A stretch of 43,570 nucleotides of DNA, from positions 1-43,570 of the IMG/VR virus record IMGVR_UViG_3300037427_002502; one strand, written 5' to 3'. Below, piece after piece: positions 9,401-17,719 of this stretch. The position numbers and the translations under genes were made by a program. The first letter of the stretch is position 1. Every line of letters starts with the position of its first letter. The notes under the pieces were generated by a model. The model was not told where the DNA came from, did not search any database, and worked only from the letters and a program-made list of their open reading frames with translations. The DNA comes from a virus.

Positions 9401-10517
9401 TTTGAATCTTTGCAATAGCAGTTGGATTTGCTGGATCAGGTATTGGTATTAAATTGTCTATTCCAGTACCTTGACTGTTTATTTGAGTAAAGTTTAACCA
9501 CTGGAATAATTGTGCTGTTCCACCTGCAGGTAAATCGACACCTTCATCCTGAACATACATTCCATCCAAAGAAATTGGAGATGCTTGTACCCAACGAATA
9601 CCTCTTCCATCTCTATTCAAATAATATCCATTTGCACCTATAGAATCTGCAGAGTCAATAATATTTCGATCAATCTTGACCGTTCCCTCTACATTTAATC
9701 TTAATTCACCCTCACTAGAACTATATCCAGGTATATTACCAGGATCCGTACTACCAATACCAACAATACCTGTTTCAGTTACAACAAAAGAATCATCACG
9801 TTCACCAACCTGCAGTCTTTGATATGGTTGAGTGGTTCCTATACCAACTGAGGTTACTCCAGTGATAGGATCAGAAGCAAAAGCAATAGATTTTTCTCTA
9901 TATCCAACTTGAAATTTAGCATCAGGTAATGTTGTTCCAATACCTACCCTACATGGATCTATTCTAACAGTTAAACACTCATCACCGATCTGGAATTTGC
10001 CATCTGGTTGTGTTGTACCAATACCGATACCACCTTTATCAGTAATTGTAAAATAATTATCACCAACTTGGAATTTACCATCAGGTTGAGTAGTTCCTAT
10101 ACCAACCAGACCATCTTTAGTAACAATAAAAGAAGTATCAGCAACACCAACTTGGAAGAAAGTGACTGGTTGTGTAGTTCCTATACCAACTCTATTACCA
10201 GTTGTATATTCTGTTGAAGTAGATATAGCAGTAAAGACAGTACCAGAAGCACCAACATTAAATCTCTGATAAACCGTCAAATAGTCCATATCGACTGGAC
10301 CATAGAAAGTCGAAACCCCCGATACTAAAAGATTATTGATTGATAGATCACTACCACTTAAATCTAGATTTGCATCACCAGTAGTACTTCCAAATACATC
10401 AGCATATAACTTACCATAAACATAAACATCATTAGTAAATTCAGTTACACCACTAATGGCATTTACTTTATCATTTTCATATTCGGGAGAAGGCCAAGTT
10501 TCGGAAGTATCAGTCAT
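6483..10517 (-). CDS. Large repeat-containing structural protein with beta-helix domain
   Basis: I choose the ATG at 10517 (MTDTSETWPS, 1344 residues). It overlaps the upstream stop as TAATG and has GGAGG 9 bases before it; an in-frame TTG sits three codons earlier. Residues ~85-260 hold repeated VGIGTTQPxxxFQVG units. Residues ~435-490 are tandem TTLNSTLDVDGA repeats, and ~495-765 repeat (T/S)KDTGALIVEGGVGIEKKLxVG about eight or nine times. From about 820 (WVTKNGCDTNSG) a right-handed, pectin-lyase-like beta-helix is likely. The end (DFNRAIQAQLTPLILALR) is helical. Such proteins form baseplate-attached fibres or decorations. T4 gp10 or another wedge role is possible but not shown. Confidence 0.8.
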   Translation of the reverse strand: MTDTSETWPSPEYENDKVNAISGVTEFTNDVYVYGKLYADVFGSTTGDANLDLSGSDLSINNLLVSGVSTFYGPVDMDYLTVYQRFNVGASGTVFTAISTSTEYTTGNRVGIGTTQPVTFFQVGVADTSFIVTKDGLVGIGTTQPDGKFQVGDNYFTITDKGGIGIGTTQPDGKFQIGDECLTVRIDPCRVGIGTTLPDAKFQVGYREKSIAFASDPITGVTSVGIGTTQPYQRLQVGERDDSFVVTETGIVGIGSTDPGNIPGYSSSEGELRLNVEGTVKIDRNIIDSADSIGANGYYLNRDGRGIRWVQASPISLDGMYVQDEGVDLPAGGTAQLFQWLNFTQINSQGTGIDNLIPIPDPANPTAIAKIQTQDFWGYTGSDIYRMTKVGIKNSSPSYDLDITGTLHATGIVQFDSNLTVNGNTLLKGTLTVNQATDLDSTLNVDGATTLNSTLDVDGATTLNSTLDVDGGTTLNSTLDVDGATTLNNTLDVDGQATFNDGTDSSSPTTGSVQIDGGLGIVKKLYVGNDATIQGTTESTTKDTGALIVEGGAGIEKNVNIGGALKVDSTTVSTDCTTGSGIFAGGVGIQGDLNVCGDEHIFGTTESTTKDTGALIVEGGVGIEKKLNVGGITKVWDQTDTTSKDTGALIVEGGVGIEKKLFVGSDTDTTSKDTGALVVEGGVGIEKKLFVGSDSDSSDKDTGALIVEGGVGIEKKLNVGDDAKIWGDTQSDDKDTGALVVEGGVGIEKNLNVGENTKLIGTLELENHIIDYFNNNGVGICKTDYRLSSFNVGGVGAGVSWRPSGVQTKRTIWVTKNGCDTNSGLLEGDAKHTIGAAAAIAQEGDTIKVRSGIYVEDNPIGLRNDVAVSGEDLRLVTLIPKNTNKDFFHVRRGCLVENLSFSGETLATTHVGCGAVAFPPTQASINAGTDFQAVNGYTSVGPANEGASGRWKSPYVRNCTNFMTASVGMKINGDHANANFSGTNNLGQDIKSMVCDSFTQYNESGIGVSLTNNAYAQLVSIFTIGCDKGIYCDTGGQCDLTNSNSSFGNYGLYSNGYGAVEFDGVMKTTSIAESDVFEVNTVRDFNSPRQFRTPFDGQGVYFHINLTDFEDTPATGTISQPLQLVRSLKITNGGNPGEYSASAPPIITVDQEPLGPEGILPEFSPNVSAAGTITSIDVINSGRNYLPSTGTGPTQNITVTIPGSATADVDTDPILYTVSEATGHDNVGFTAITMNEFIPYEVKLGTKVELVRLSRIITSSHSFEYIGAGVDLNTANPFQGGKPIPENEVVAINGGQCPFTSTDQKGNFRIGDGLTIDQTTSTIRGRDFNRAIQAQLTPLILALR
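8264..8975 (-). repeat. Array of GALIVEGGVGIEKK modules
   Basis: A tandem array of degenerate units carries the plus-strand core ttctcaataccaacaccacc followed by ttctactataagagcaccagt. It encodes repeats of DTGALIVEGGVGIEKKLxVG with variable spacers. Several adjacent copies are nearly identical at the DNA level, so recombination between copies is likely. Confidence 0.85.
9037..9200 (-). repeat. Tandem 36-bp repeats encoding TTLNSTLDVDGA
   Basis: Four to five copies of a 36-base unit (plus-strand core catctacatctaaagta, then ttaagtgttgtagcac) encode a 12-residue TTLNSTLDVDGA repeat. Differences are single bases such as ctg/cta. The 12-residue period suits a triple-stranded beta-helical shaft. 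Confidence 0.85.
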
Positions 10518-11059
10518 TAACCCCAACCTCCAAGTACTTTATCGAGTCCATCAACACCAATTTTAGTTCCTTTAGTAACAAGACCAGCAAAAGTAACATC
10601 TCTTGGTGCTAAATTACCCGAAAGAGCATCGCAATTAGCAATTGCAGACCTAAGTATTATTTTATTAGAAGCAGTTAGATTAATATCACCACCAGCATTT
10701 AAATCAATATCCTCATCAGCATCAATTATAATATTTTTAGCAGTTATTTTAACATCACCATTTGATTGAGCAGTAATTGTTATATCACCATTTCTACCAA
10801 TAATATTAATAGAACAACCATTACTCATTTTTTCTCCACCTACAAGATCAATAGTTTGATCATTGTAAACATTAAGAAGTCCACCATCATTCATTGAGAT
10901 AGTGCTTGTATTATTATCTTTACCTTGTCCAAATATAGAAAAAACGGTAGCACCATTCTCACCCATTTCTGGGTTTCCTGATTCTATCCTAAAGTGAGGT
11001 CCATATGAATCATATTGCCTCAATTGCCAATTTTGTTTGTCAGCTGGTCTTTCTGCCAT
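10517..11059 (-). CDS. Spike-like beta-helix protein (gp5 C-terminal/VgrG-spike type)
   Basis: 180 residues. The first 75 residues have no motif I know. From about residue 85 to 150 there is a regular alternation typical of triple-stranded beta-helices in gp5 and VgrG spikes: CSINIIGRNGDITITAQ, NGDVKITAKNIIIDAD, EDIDLNAGGDINLTA. The remainder is a short Gly-rich tail ending LGGWG. It follows the gp5-like hub gene on the same strand, 29 bases after it, which fits a spike assembled on the hub. I infer that the needle domain fused to gp5 in T4 is encoded here as a separate protein. Confidence 0.75.
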   Translation of the reverse strand: MAERPADKQNWQLRQYDSYGPHFRIESGNPEMGENGATVFSIFGQGKDNNTSTISMNDGGLLNVYNDQTIDLVGGEKMSNGCSINIIGRNGDITITAQSNGDVKITAKNIIIDADEDIDLNAGGDINLTASNKIILRSAIANCDALSGNLAPRDVTFAGLVTKGTKIGVDGLDKVLGGWG

Positions 11060-11080
11060 ATTTTAAAGTCCCGTATTGAT

Positions 11081-11088
11081 TATTTATC
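11081..11088 (-). promoter_or_regulatory. Late-type promoter octamer GATAAATA
   Basis: On the minus strand GATAAATA lies just after the stop codon of the gp5-like gene and 22 bases before the start of the spike-like gene. It fits the T4 late -10 box (TATAAATA) with one difference in the first base. Confidence 0.5.
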
Positions 11089-13146
11089 TTAACTGACACA
11101 ATCAATAACTTGCTTGACTTCACCTTGGAATGGTGGTCTTGGCTTTAATTGTGGTTTTAATATAGCACCATAACCATTTTTAGTATTAATAGTCAATTCT
11201 GGAAGATCATTAATACCATTTACATTTGCTACTGCAGAATCTGGAGGAAGAACATTCAAAATTCTACCATCATCATCAACATAGATTGTGTATGGATTTC
11301 CATCACCATCACTAATAACATCATTCTTATCATAATCTTGTCCAGGATTAACAACTATCACATGATCAACTGCTAATTGATCTGTTACTTGAGGTCCTTT
11401 TATAGGATAGTTTTCACCCTCAGAAATAACATAAATGTCAGTTACTTGTTGATATGTAGGAGAAGTTTCATCATAATCAATAACTGCTCTAGCAATTCCA
11501 CCATATCCTTGTCCACACTCATCAGTGATTTCTACAAATGGTGGAGTATTATATCCAGAACCACCACTTGCCATATCAATACCAATAAGACTTCCAGTTG
11601 CTGCAGCACCTTCACCAACAATAGAACCTAATATTGCTTTACCAATAGCACCTTTACCATTACTTCCAAATATATTAACTTTTACTCCAGCACAACTTAA
11701 TGGAGGACCTGCATAACATTCTCCAAGTGGACTCTTAAATCCAGGAACAGAAACACTTGGATTTAAGAAATCAAATACACCTAAAGATCCACCAGCAATA
11801 CTCAAATCCTGAACACCACCAACTAAACTTTGAGTTAAACTATCAGCAGTATTTGCAGCACTTAAAATTTTATCAACAGAAATACCAAGAATATTTTTTG
11901 GACCTTTACCAATTACCCATTCATTTGTCTTTGTTTCAAGATTCTTCTGTGGTTTATCACATTGTCCAACCTTAGCAATTGCTAACAAACCCTCTGCTTT
12001 TGATCTAAGGAATCCACCTAGACTAAATCCACCTAATATTTTACTTACACCACCTAAAAGAGGACCAAGTGCTTTAGTAATACCACCAATAATTTGATTC
12101 ATCAATCCACCTACAAATTGATCACCAATACAAGAAACAAAATTCTTCACATTATCCATCATACCTTTCAATAGTCCTTTAATAGAATCACCTAAAGATC
12201 CAACTATATTATTAACAGCACATCCTAAGAAATTTTGAATCGCACCAATACCAGGAACCATAGCAGTTTGTGCTGCTGCACCTGCCCTTGCAGCAATTGA
12301 TCTACTCTTAGTAGCAGCAAGAACTTTTCCATAAACAGATTTGTATAATTTATCCAATCCACCATTTAATTTAGGAGCTAATCCCTTATAAGTTGAATTA
12401 ACCATATTACCAACTAGACCAGATGCTAATCCACTAATCTTATCAACCTTTTCACTAAGCATACCCATCTTTTGGGTTGCTGTTGAAAATGGAATTTTAC
12501 TAACAAGAGATTCAACTTCTGCCTTTACTTTAGAAATTGTAGCAGATCCAGATGAACTACCAAATACAACAGTTTGGCCTATAGCAGTACTAACTGCTCT
12601 TTCTGCAATTCCCGTTGCTTCCTCAATTTTCTTTGCTAATTCTGGAGAAACTGCTCTAGGTGATTTCTGTGCCTTCTTACCTGATTGATCTCCTACTTCA
12701 TTCTTAAGAATATATGTATTATCATTTTTAATTTTACTTGTATATCCAGTAAATGGAGTAAATGGACCTTTATATTCATCACTAGGAGAATATGCAGTAT
12801 TACCAAATATACCTATAATAACAGGCAATTGTGCATCATCACCATCTAAAAAGAATCCTAATACACTATCACCTGGTGATAATCTAAGTGATTTTGCACG
12901 ATTTGCTTTACCAGATCCTGCTTGAGGTGATAATAATACTTGTGCCCAGGGAAGATCTTCATCTTTAAGTTCTACTGTATTTTGAGGATGATACCCCATA
13001 ATACGAACTTTAACTCTATTTCCCCACGCAGCAGCAGTCTGATTTAATTGATCCTCTTGAGCTTTCTCAGGTGCTACTTGACCGATCCACCATCTGAATC
13101 CGTCCCTACCAATAAAATTACTTTGTATTATAGATTCTTCTATCAT
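11089..13146 (-). CDS. 5: Baseplate central hub protein, gp5-like, without lysozyme domain
   Basis: 685 residues. Residues ~20-125 form a gp5/VgrG-type OB-fold: NRVKVRIMGYHP, then DLPWAQVLL, LRLSPGDSVLGFFLDGDDAQ and PVIIGIFGNT. T4 gp5 (575 residues) continues with lysozyme and needle domains. Neither is recognisable here. Instead there is a long Gly/Ala/Ile-rich helical region with hydrophobic stretches (about 220-400) and a C-terminal segment with GGSGYNTPPFVEITD and similar loops. The hub fold sits at the centre of the baseplate and threads the tail tip. It shares an ATGA overlap with gp27, the classical partner of gp5, which supports the call. Confidence 0.8.
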   Translation of the reverse strand: MIEESIIQSNFIGRDGFRWWIGQVAPEKAQEDQLNQTAAAWGNRVKVRIMGYHPQNTVELKDEDLPWAQVLLSPQAGSGKANRAKSLRLSPGDSVLGFFLDGDDAQLPVIIGIFGNTAYSPSDEYKGPFTPFTGYTSKIKNDNTYILKNEVGDQSGKKAQKSPRAVSPELAKKIEEATGIAERAVSTAIGQTVVFGSSSGSATISKVKAEVESLVSKIPFSTATQKMGMLSEKVDKISGLASGLVGNMVNSTYKGLAPKLNGGLDKLYKSVYGKVLAATKSRSIAARAGAAAQTAMVPGIGAIQNFLGCAVNNIVGSLGDSIKGLLKGMMDNVKNFVSCIGDQFVGGLMNQIIGGITKALGPLLGGVSKILGGFSLGGFLRSKAEGLLAIAKVGQCDKPQKNLETKTNEWVIGKGPKNILGISVDKILSAANTADSLTQSLVGGVQDLSIAGGSLGVFDFLNPSVSVPGFKSPLGECYAGPPLSCAGVKVNIFGSNGKGAIGKAILGSIVGEGAAATGSLIGIDMASGGSGYNTPPFVEITDECGQGYGGIARAVIDYDETSPTYQQVTDIYVISEGENYPIKGPQVTDQLAVDHVIVVNPGQDYDKNDVISDGDGNPYTIYVDDDGRILNVLPPDSAVANVNGINDLPELTINTKNGYGAILKPQLKPRPPFQGEVKQVIDCVS

Positions 13147-14456
13147 TTTTTCTTAGGTCCGAATGTATCTCTTAATAAAGTTAATGAAGTATAAGATCCA
13201 GTACTATCAAAATAATGACATAGTTCCTTAATCATATATAGTCCACTTTGCTCATTATCAACTTTAACGCTCTTCTCCAAATTAACACTAGAAAATTTAC
13301 ACTTTATTAAATCACCAGCTTTTAAATTAGTATTAGAAGGAATCAACATAGTTATAGTTTGAGTTGTTATTAATCCATATCTCATCATAGTTTGAGATTG
13401 GATTTTAGCTGGATCTGCATTACCCTTTGTAGATGCATTCTTCTCCAATGTTCCAATATCAAGTACTGCAGTAATATTCCTACTAGGAACATCACCTAAA
13501 GTCTTATCACTATCATCACCCAATCCTGGTAATGTTACCTGTTTACCTAAATTTTCTGCCTTTCCTGCATAATTTTCTAATTTAAATAATCCCTTTTCAG
13601 GATTAGTATATGTAAAATTAAGTGGATTGAAAAATATTCTGTGACTACAAAATGCACCACGCTTTAATTTTCCCATCATATCTTGATTTTTATCTGTAGC
13701 AAATTTTAATATTCTATAATCATTAAGTGGATTTTTATGATCAATATCACCAGGAGTAAAGATATATTCTTCTTTATATGGTTTTTGAGCAATTAATTGA
13801 TCTATAGATTTAAACTTATATCCCTCTTTAGTTTCAAAAAATACATATCCTGCTGTTGCATCTTGACCAGAAATTGTACCTGGTACAGACTTTGATGCCA
13901 ACCACATTAAAACTGTAAATGGTTTTCTTAAATTACCAAGAAACCCATATGGGTTTTCAGTTTTATCACATTCAATAGGTTTTTTCGATTTTAAATAATT
14001 TGTAACAATATCTTTTACACTATCAGAAATTGAAAAAGATGCTGGATATTTTTTACCAACTCTAGAAGTCTCATTAGATAATGCTTCTCTTGGAACTAAA
14101 TTTAAAGTAAATGCCTCCTTTTGATTATCCACAAGAACATTTGTAATACTAGAAACAAACCAAGGGGTTTTAATGAAATCTAATCCTGGATTATCGCCAG
14201 AATTACCTGCTATTTTTAAAGATACTCTTTCACCACCTCTAAGAGGTAATCCATTATATATGGATTGCATAGTACCATCAGGTCCTGCAATAGTATTTCC
14301 AGTATTAGAAACTATTATCTTAGCAGTTAAATTTGGAGAAAATATATCTTCATAATAAGAAATGCCAACAGTACCACTAGATATATCTACTGATCTTGAT
14401 CCATCAGCAGATTCTACTATAACTTCTTCGTAAATTGATTTATCTATAGCTGCCAT
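13143..14456 (-). CDS. 27: Baseplate hub subunit gp27-like
   Basis: 437 residues (T4 gp27 is 391). The N-terminus (YEEVIVESADGSRSVDISSG ... YYEDIFSPNLTAKIIV) is the beta-barrel pattern of gp27/VgrG-type hub proteins. A central region (SVKDIVTNYLKSKK) resembles the hub family's helical segment, and the C-terminus holds LKAGDLIKCKFSSV and LYMIKELCHYFDSTGSYTSLTLLRD, a typical late tail-hub strand set. The protein forms the trimeric ring that joins the gp5 spike to the tail tube. It is followed at ATGA overlap by the gp5-like gene and preceded directly by the tape-measure-like gene. Confidence 0.8.
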   Translation of the reverse strand: MAAIDKSIYEEVIVESADGSRSVDISSGTVGISYYEDIFSPNLTAKIIVSNTGNTIAGPDGTMQSIYNGLPLRGGERVSLKIAGNSGDNPGLDFIKTPWFVSSITNVLVDNQKEAFTLNLVPREALSNETSRVGKKYPASFSISDSVKDIVTNYLKSKKPIECDKTENPYGFLGNLRKPFTVLMWLASKSVPGTISGQDATAGYVFFETKEGYKFKSIDQLIAQKPYKEEYIFTPGDIDHKNPLNDYRILKFATDKNQDMMGKLKRGAFCSHRIFFNPLNFTYTNPEKGLFKLENYAGKAENLGKQVTLPGLGDDSDKTLGDVPSRNITAVLDIGTLEKNASTKGNADPAKIQSQTMMRYGLITTQTITMLIPSNTNLKAGDLIKCKFSSVNLEKSVKVDNEQSGLYMIKELCHYFDSTGSYTSLTLLRDTFGPKKK

Positions 14457-15953
14457 TTATGTAAAAGATAACTCTGATAATTGTACAAGTTCTACTATAT
14501 TTAATGAACTTCCAGATCTGGATGTAGATTTTTTAGATGTTGATACCATTTGAGGTGAAGATGAAGATCCACCACCACGATTAATAACATTATTCATCAT
14601 TATTACTGTTGTTTTTGGTTTTCTCTTACCACTGTTTATTTTATCTACTTTAGTTTTCGTTTCATTAATTTTTGGACTAATAGCATCTTCTCTGGATCCA
14701 ATACCATCAATAGAATCAACAATAAAATCATTTAATTTATCAAATGGCAATTCATCAATCCGACTCACAGCAGAATTTATACCAGACATCATTTTATCCG
14801 AATCAAAATTAGAAATACGATCTGTAAAAGCATCTAAATCAATGCCCTGTTTTGCTTCATTAATAGATTCTTTTATTGGAGATAATTTACCACTATTAAA
14901 CATTTTTAAAAATTCTTTATTCTTTTCTGCTATTGCTTTCTGAATAACAAATTCACCTTTAGTTAATTTTGCTGGAATTTGATCAATTCCACTTACACCT
15001 TTAACTTCACCACCTTTATCAAACTTAGCTTCCTGAATAGCATTATCTTGTACTTCATCATCAATCTCATTTTGAGAGAATGATTCATCAGAACCACTAC
15101 CTAAATCTTCAGGTTTTGGTGCAACTTCAACTCCTTCAATATTTTCTTCAGGTTTATTCTGTTCTGATTCATCTTCTTCAACTTCATTCTTCTCATCAGT
15201 AGAAGGTTCCTCATCTTGTTCCACTTCACTAACTTCCAATTCCTTATTAGGGAACAGTTCCATAAAATCCCACCACTGATTCTTACCCTTCATCTCAAGA
15301 TCAAAAGATGGTAATCCAAACGTTTTTGGATCTTTTAATGCATTAAAGGAATCTAATAAACCTTCATTTAATTTAAAAAATCCACCCTCCGCTTTTTCTA
15401 ATTCTTCCTTTAATTTTCTTTCTTCACTCTCAATCTCAACTCCACTTATTTGCCTTAAAACTCCACCCAATTGCTCACCAAAACCAAGGACTACATTCAT
15501 AATATTACCAACAAAATTAGTTAATACTGAAACTACTTTTCTAATATTTGTAATTAATTGAGTTACACTTCTAATTATTGAAGGTAAGGTTCTAATTAAC
15601 CATCCAACTAATATAATCCCAAAGAAATCTAATATTCTACCAAGAAATCCTTTAGTACTAGTAGAAAGTATACTTCCCTGCTTTTTAATAACTCCTCCTG
15701 CTGTTGCTGACTCAATTTCATCTTCTCTTTGCCTTCTTCTAACAGCCTCTCTTCTCTTTCGGAAGAACTTATTATCATTCCCTATAAGAGTTCTCTTAAA
15801 CTGATTTGATTCACCCGTTTGTTTAACAATATCAGATGCATTTTTTCCAGCATCACGTAAACCTTTACCAAAATTACCAACAGATTCCCTTATACCCTTA
15901 ATACTAAGAGATGATTTAAATAAAGAATTTCTAACTGCTTGCTTATTTGACAT
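14457..15953 (-). CDS. Tape-measure-like tail protein (hub-proximal paralogue)
   Basis: 498 residues. A basic N-terminus (residues 1-80, including KFFRKRREAVRRRQRED) is followed by a hydrophobic block with LGRILDFFGIILVGWL (about 103-118) and more apolar helices to about 170. A long acidic low-complexity stretch follows (about 240-310, EVEQDEEP, EVEEDESEQ). Residues ~313-345 have FDKGGEVKGVSG ... IPAKLTKGEFVIQKA, a Gly-Gly ... PA-L-GEFVI motif that I know from the C-terminal parts of many tail tape-measure proteins. Tape-measure proteins fill the tail tube and set its length. T4 gp29 is 590 residues and neighbours gp27, so this may be its counterpart. The function is by motif and context. Confidence 0.65.
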   Translation of the reverse strand: MSNKQAVRNSLFKSSLSIKGIRESVGNFGKGLRDAGKNASDIVKQTGESNQFKRTLIGNDNKFFRKRREAVRRRQREDEIESATAGGVIKKQGSILSTSTKGFLGRILDFFGIILVGWLIRTLPSIIRSVTQLITNIRKVVSVLTNFVGNIMNVVLGFGEQLGGVLRQISGVEIESEERKLKEELEKAEGGFFKLNEGLLDSFNALKDPKTFGLPSFDLEMKGKNQWWDFMELFPNKELEVSEVEQDEEPSTDEKNEVEEDESEQNKPEENIEGVEVAPKPEDLGSGSDESFSQNEIDDEVQDNAIQEAKFDKGGEVKGVSGIDQIPAKLTKGEFVIQKAIAEKNKEFLKMFNSGKLSPIKESINEAKQGIDLDAFTDRISNFDSDKMMSGINSAVSRIDELPFDKLNDFIVDSIDGIGSREDAISPKINETKTKVDKINSGKRKPKTTVIMMNNVINRGGGSSSSPQMVSTSKKSTSRSGSSLNIVELVQLSELSFT

Positions 15954-15954
15954 A

Positions 15955-17532
15955 TTATACTAACGATACTCCATAGAATTTTGATGCCAAAACAGTTGGA
16001 TTATCAACATTTTTAGACATTATAAATGGAAGAATATTTCCTTCAGATCTAGGAGGTGGACTAGCAGAAGCACCACCACCATCATCTCCACCACCAACTT
16101 GTTGATTACTTGTAATTATATTTGGTGATGGTTCTTCTAAAGAAGATATATTTTTCGCAACATTAACTTCTTTTTTCTTGCCTTCAAATAAACCACCTTT
16201 CTTATCAAAATCAAATGCATCACCAGTAACAAAATCGGCAGTTCCTTTAACAATTCTCTGTCCTGTAGAATCTCCTCTCTTATCAAAATCGGTTAATCCA
16301 CCAGTTAAAAAATCACCAAATCCAGCAAGACCTCTCATAAACCCTCGTGGTTTATTTGATTCATTTGCCAATTCTCTTTCTCTAATAAGATCTTCTTCTG
16401 TTATTGGAGTCATCATTGATGGCATAATATTTCCATCACCAACTTCAGAAGATATATTTTCATCAATAGATTGATTAGTATTCTCACCACTAATATTAGA
16501 ACCTTTACTCTTAGGTTCTCCAATAAGTAAACCACGAGTACTTGAGAATACTAAAATATCTGCTAGTAATCTTTTAATAGGACCAATCTTCTTACCCAAA
16601 GACATATCAACTATTATAGATGCACCAGTAGCCATAATATTTGCTAGAGCTGCATTTTCTCTCTCGTCAGAAGCATCAAACATATATGAAATTCCACCAC
16701 CCAAAACACCACCAGTTACCTTAGATCCTACATTACCTCCAATTGCTTGAGTAACTCTATTTCCACCCTGCTGTGCTACACTTCTTGTAACATTACTTGT
16801 AACAGTTTTAGCAGCACCTGCACGTAGTACACTTGTAAATCCACCTTTTAAAAGATTTATTAAAGCTTGAACTGGTTTTTTTATTAAATTACTAGCAGCT
16901 GCCCTAAAAATATTACTACCTAAAAGTGCTACACTCTGAACTAATCTACCAAATGCTAATTTAGTAGCAAGAAAAGCACCACCTATTATTAATAATCCCT
17001 TTATAGTATCATTTCTTATCTTTTTGAATAGAGTAACATTGCCGTCAGATCTCGCAATGAGCATCCGAACAATCTTATTACTCAACCATCCACCAACCAG
17101 TATAAAGAGGAAATTGGATAATCTACCTAGTATTCCCTGTGCTTTTGTTGCTATTCTTTTAACTGGAGAAAGTAAAGCATTTTGTATCTTTGCTTCAATC
17201 TGACTCTCCTTTCCTTCTCTTAATCCTTGTTCTGCTAATTGCCTTTCTCTTGCTTGCTTCGCTGCTTCTCTTTGCTGCTCTATCCTATCAGCAATTTCTA
17301 AATTAGATTTAATTACAGATAATGAAAAATTTAATCTACCTACATTCTCACTAATGGAAGATAACTGTTGAGATACAGTACTCAATGTTAAAGAATTTTG
17401 AGATATTAAATTCGTTGTTATTGTATCTGGTTCATTTGTTGGGGCAGTAGGTCGTCCCGCAAAGACACTAGAAGATACCGTATTCCTAACGGCACTGATT
17501 CCTCCTGATATTGGTGATGCTATTTCAGCCAT
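15955..17532 (-). CDS. Tape-measure-like tail protein (second paralogue)
   Basis: 525 residues. An Arg/Glu/Gln-rich helical segment around residues 85-120 (EQQREAAKQARERQLAEQ) is followed by LGRLSNFLFILVGGWL (about 136-151), strongly reminiscent of LGRILDFFGIILVGWL in the next gene. More hydrophobic helices follow (LLIIGGAFLATKLAFG), then a disordered C-terminal half with DFLTGGLTDFDKRGDS and DFVTGDAFDFDKKGG repeats. It lacks the IPA-L-GEFVI motif of the downstream gene. Its start overlaps the end of the 59-residue chaperone-like ORF by 8 bases, the place where a tape-measure gene normally begins. Role inferred. Confidence 0.65.
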   Translation of the reverse strand: MAEIASPISGGISAVRNTVSSSVFAGRPTAPTNEPDTITTNLISQNSLTLSTVSQQLSSISENVGRLNFSLSVIKSNLEIADRIEQQREAAKQARERQLAEQGLREGKESQIEAKIQNALLSPVKRIATKAQGILGRLSNFLFILVGGWLSNKIVRMLIARSDGNVTLFKKIRNDTIKGLLIIGGAFLATKLAFGRLVQSVALLGSNIFRAAASNLIKKPVQALINLLKGGFTSVLRAGAAKTVTSNVTRSVAQQGGNRVTQAIGGNVGSKVTGGVLGGGISYMFDASDERENAALANIMATGASIIVDMSLGKKIGPIKRLLADILVFSSTRGLLIGEPKSKGSNISGENTNQSIDENISSEVGDGNIMPSMMTPITEEDLIRERELANESNKPRGFMRGLAGFGDFLTGGLTDFDKRGDSTGQRIVKGTADFVTGDAFDFDKKGGLFEGKKKEVNVAKNISSLEEPSPNIITSNQQVGGGDDGGGASASPPPRSEGNILPFIMSKNVDNPTVLASKFYGVSLV

Positions 17533-17704
17533 TGTTTGATTGTTGTGCCTTTAGATTTTCTTCCTCAATGTAATTTTGTAAAAGTGAAAGGTAAATATCC
17601 CTTTCCCACGGAATCATATTTTCAAGCTCTGTTAAACTATATTTATGGTGTTGCATTAAGGCAAAATTTATCTTGTAGTATGACGCAAGATCTTCATGTG
17701 CCAT
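17525..17704 (-). CDS. Small tail-assembly-chaperone-like ORF (gene 51 position)
   Basis: 59 residues from ATG 17704 to TGA 17525-17527: it starts MAHEDLASYYKINFALMQHH, has the central motif LTELENMIPWERDIYLSLL, and ends LKAQQSNNG. I found it by translating the gap between gp26 and the next gene. The hydrophobic P-W-E-R-D-I-Y-L-SLL helix resembles the second domain of tail assembly chaperones. T4 has gene 51 at this position, but that protein is about 249 residues, so only position supports that name. The ATG has only a weak GGA ribosome site. The frame is continuous with the -1 frame of gp26 at a slippery site, so the main product may be a gp26 fusion of about 300 residues. Confidence 0.75.
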   Translation of the reverse strand: MAHEDLASYYKINFALMQHHKYSLTELENMIPWERDIYLSLLQNYIEEENLKAQQSNNG

Positions 17705-17719
17705 ACTTATCCGAAAAAA
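17677..17719 (-). promoter_or_regulatory. Putative -1 ribosomal frameshift signal (slippery heptamer plus hairpin)
   Basis: On the minus strand the last codons of gp26 are CAG AGT TTT TTC GGA TAA. The heptamer T TTT TTC (17719-17713) is in the X XXY YYZ phase. After a -1 slip the frame reads CGG ATA AGT ATG GCA, entering the 59-residue ORF with no stop. Five bases downstream, AGTATGGC (17707-17700) can pair with GTCATACT (17684-17677), giving 8 bp with one G-U pair and a 15-base loop. Spacing of 5 bases suits a stimulatory element. A competing hairpin, ATCTTG/CAAGAT (17691-17670), is possible. Confidence 0.7.

Noticed and set aside
17670-17707. H-type pseudoknot downstream of the slippery heptamer
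   Set aside because: ATCTTG in the loop could pair with CAAGAT downstream, but only one base would have to cross the 8-bp first stem, which is sterically unlikely; I treat the two hairpins as alternatives.
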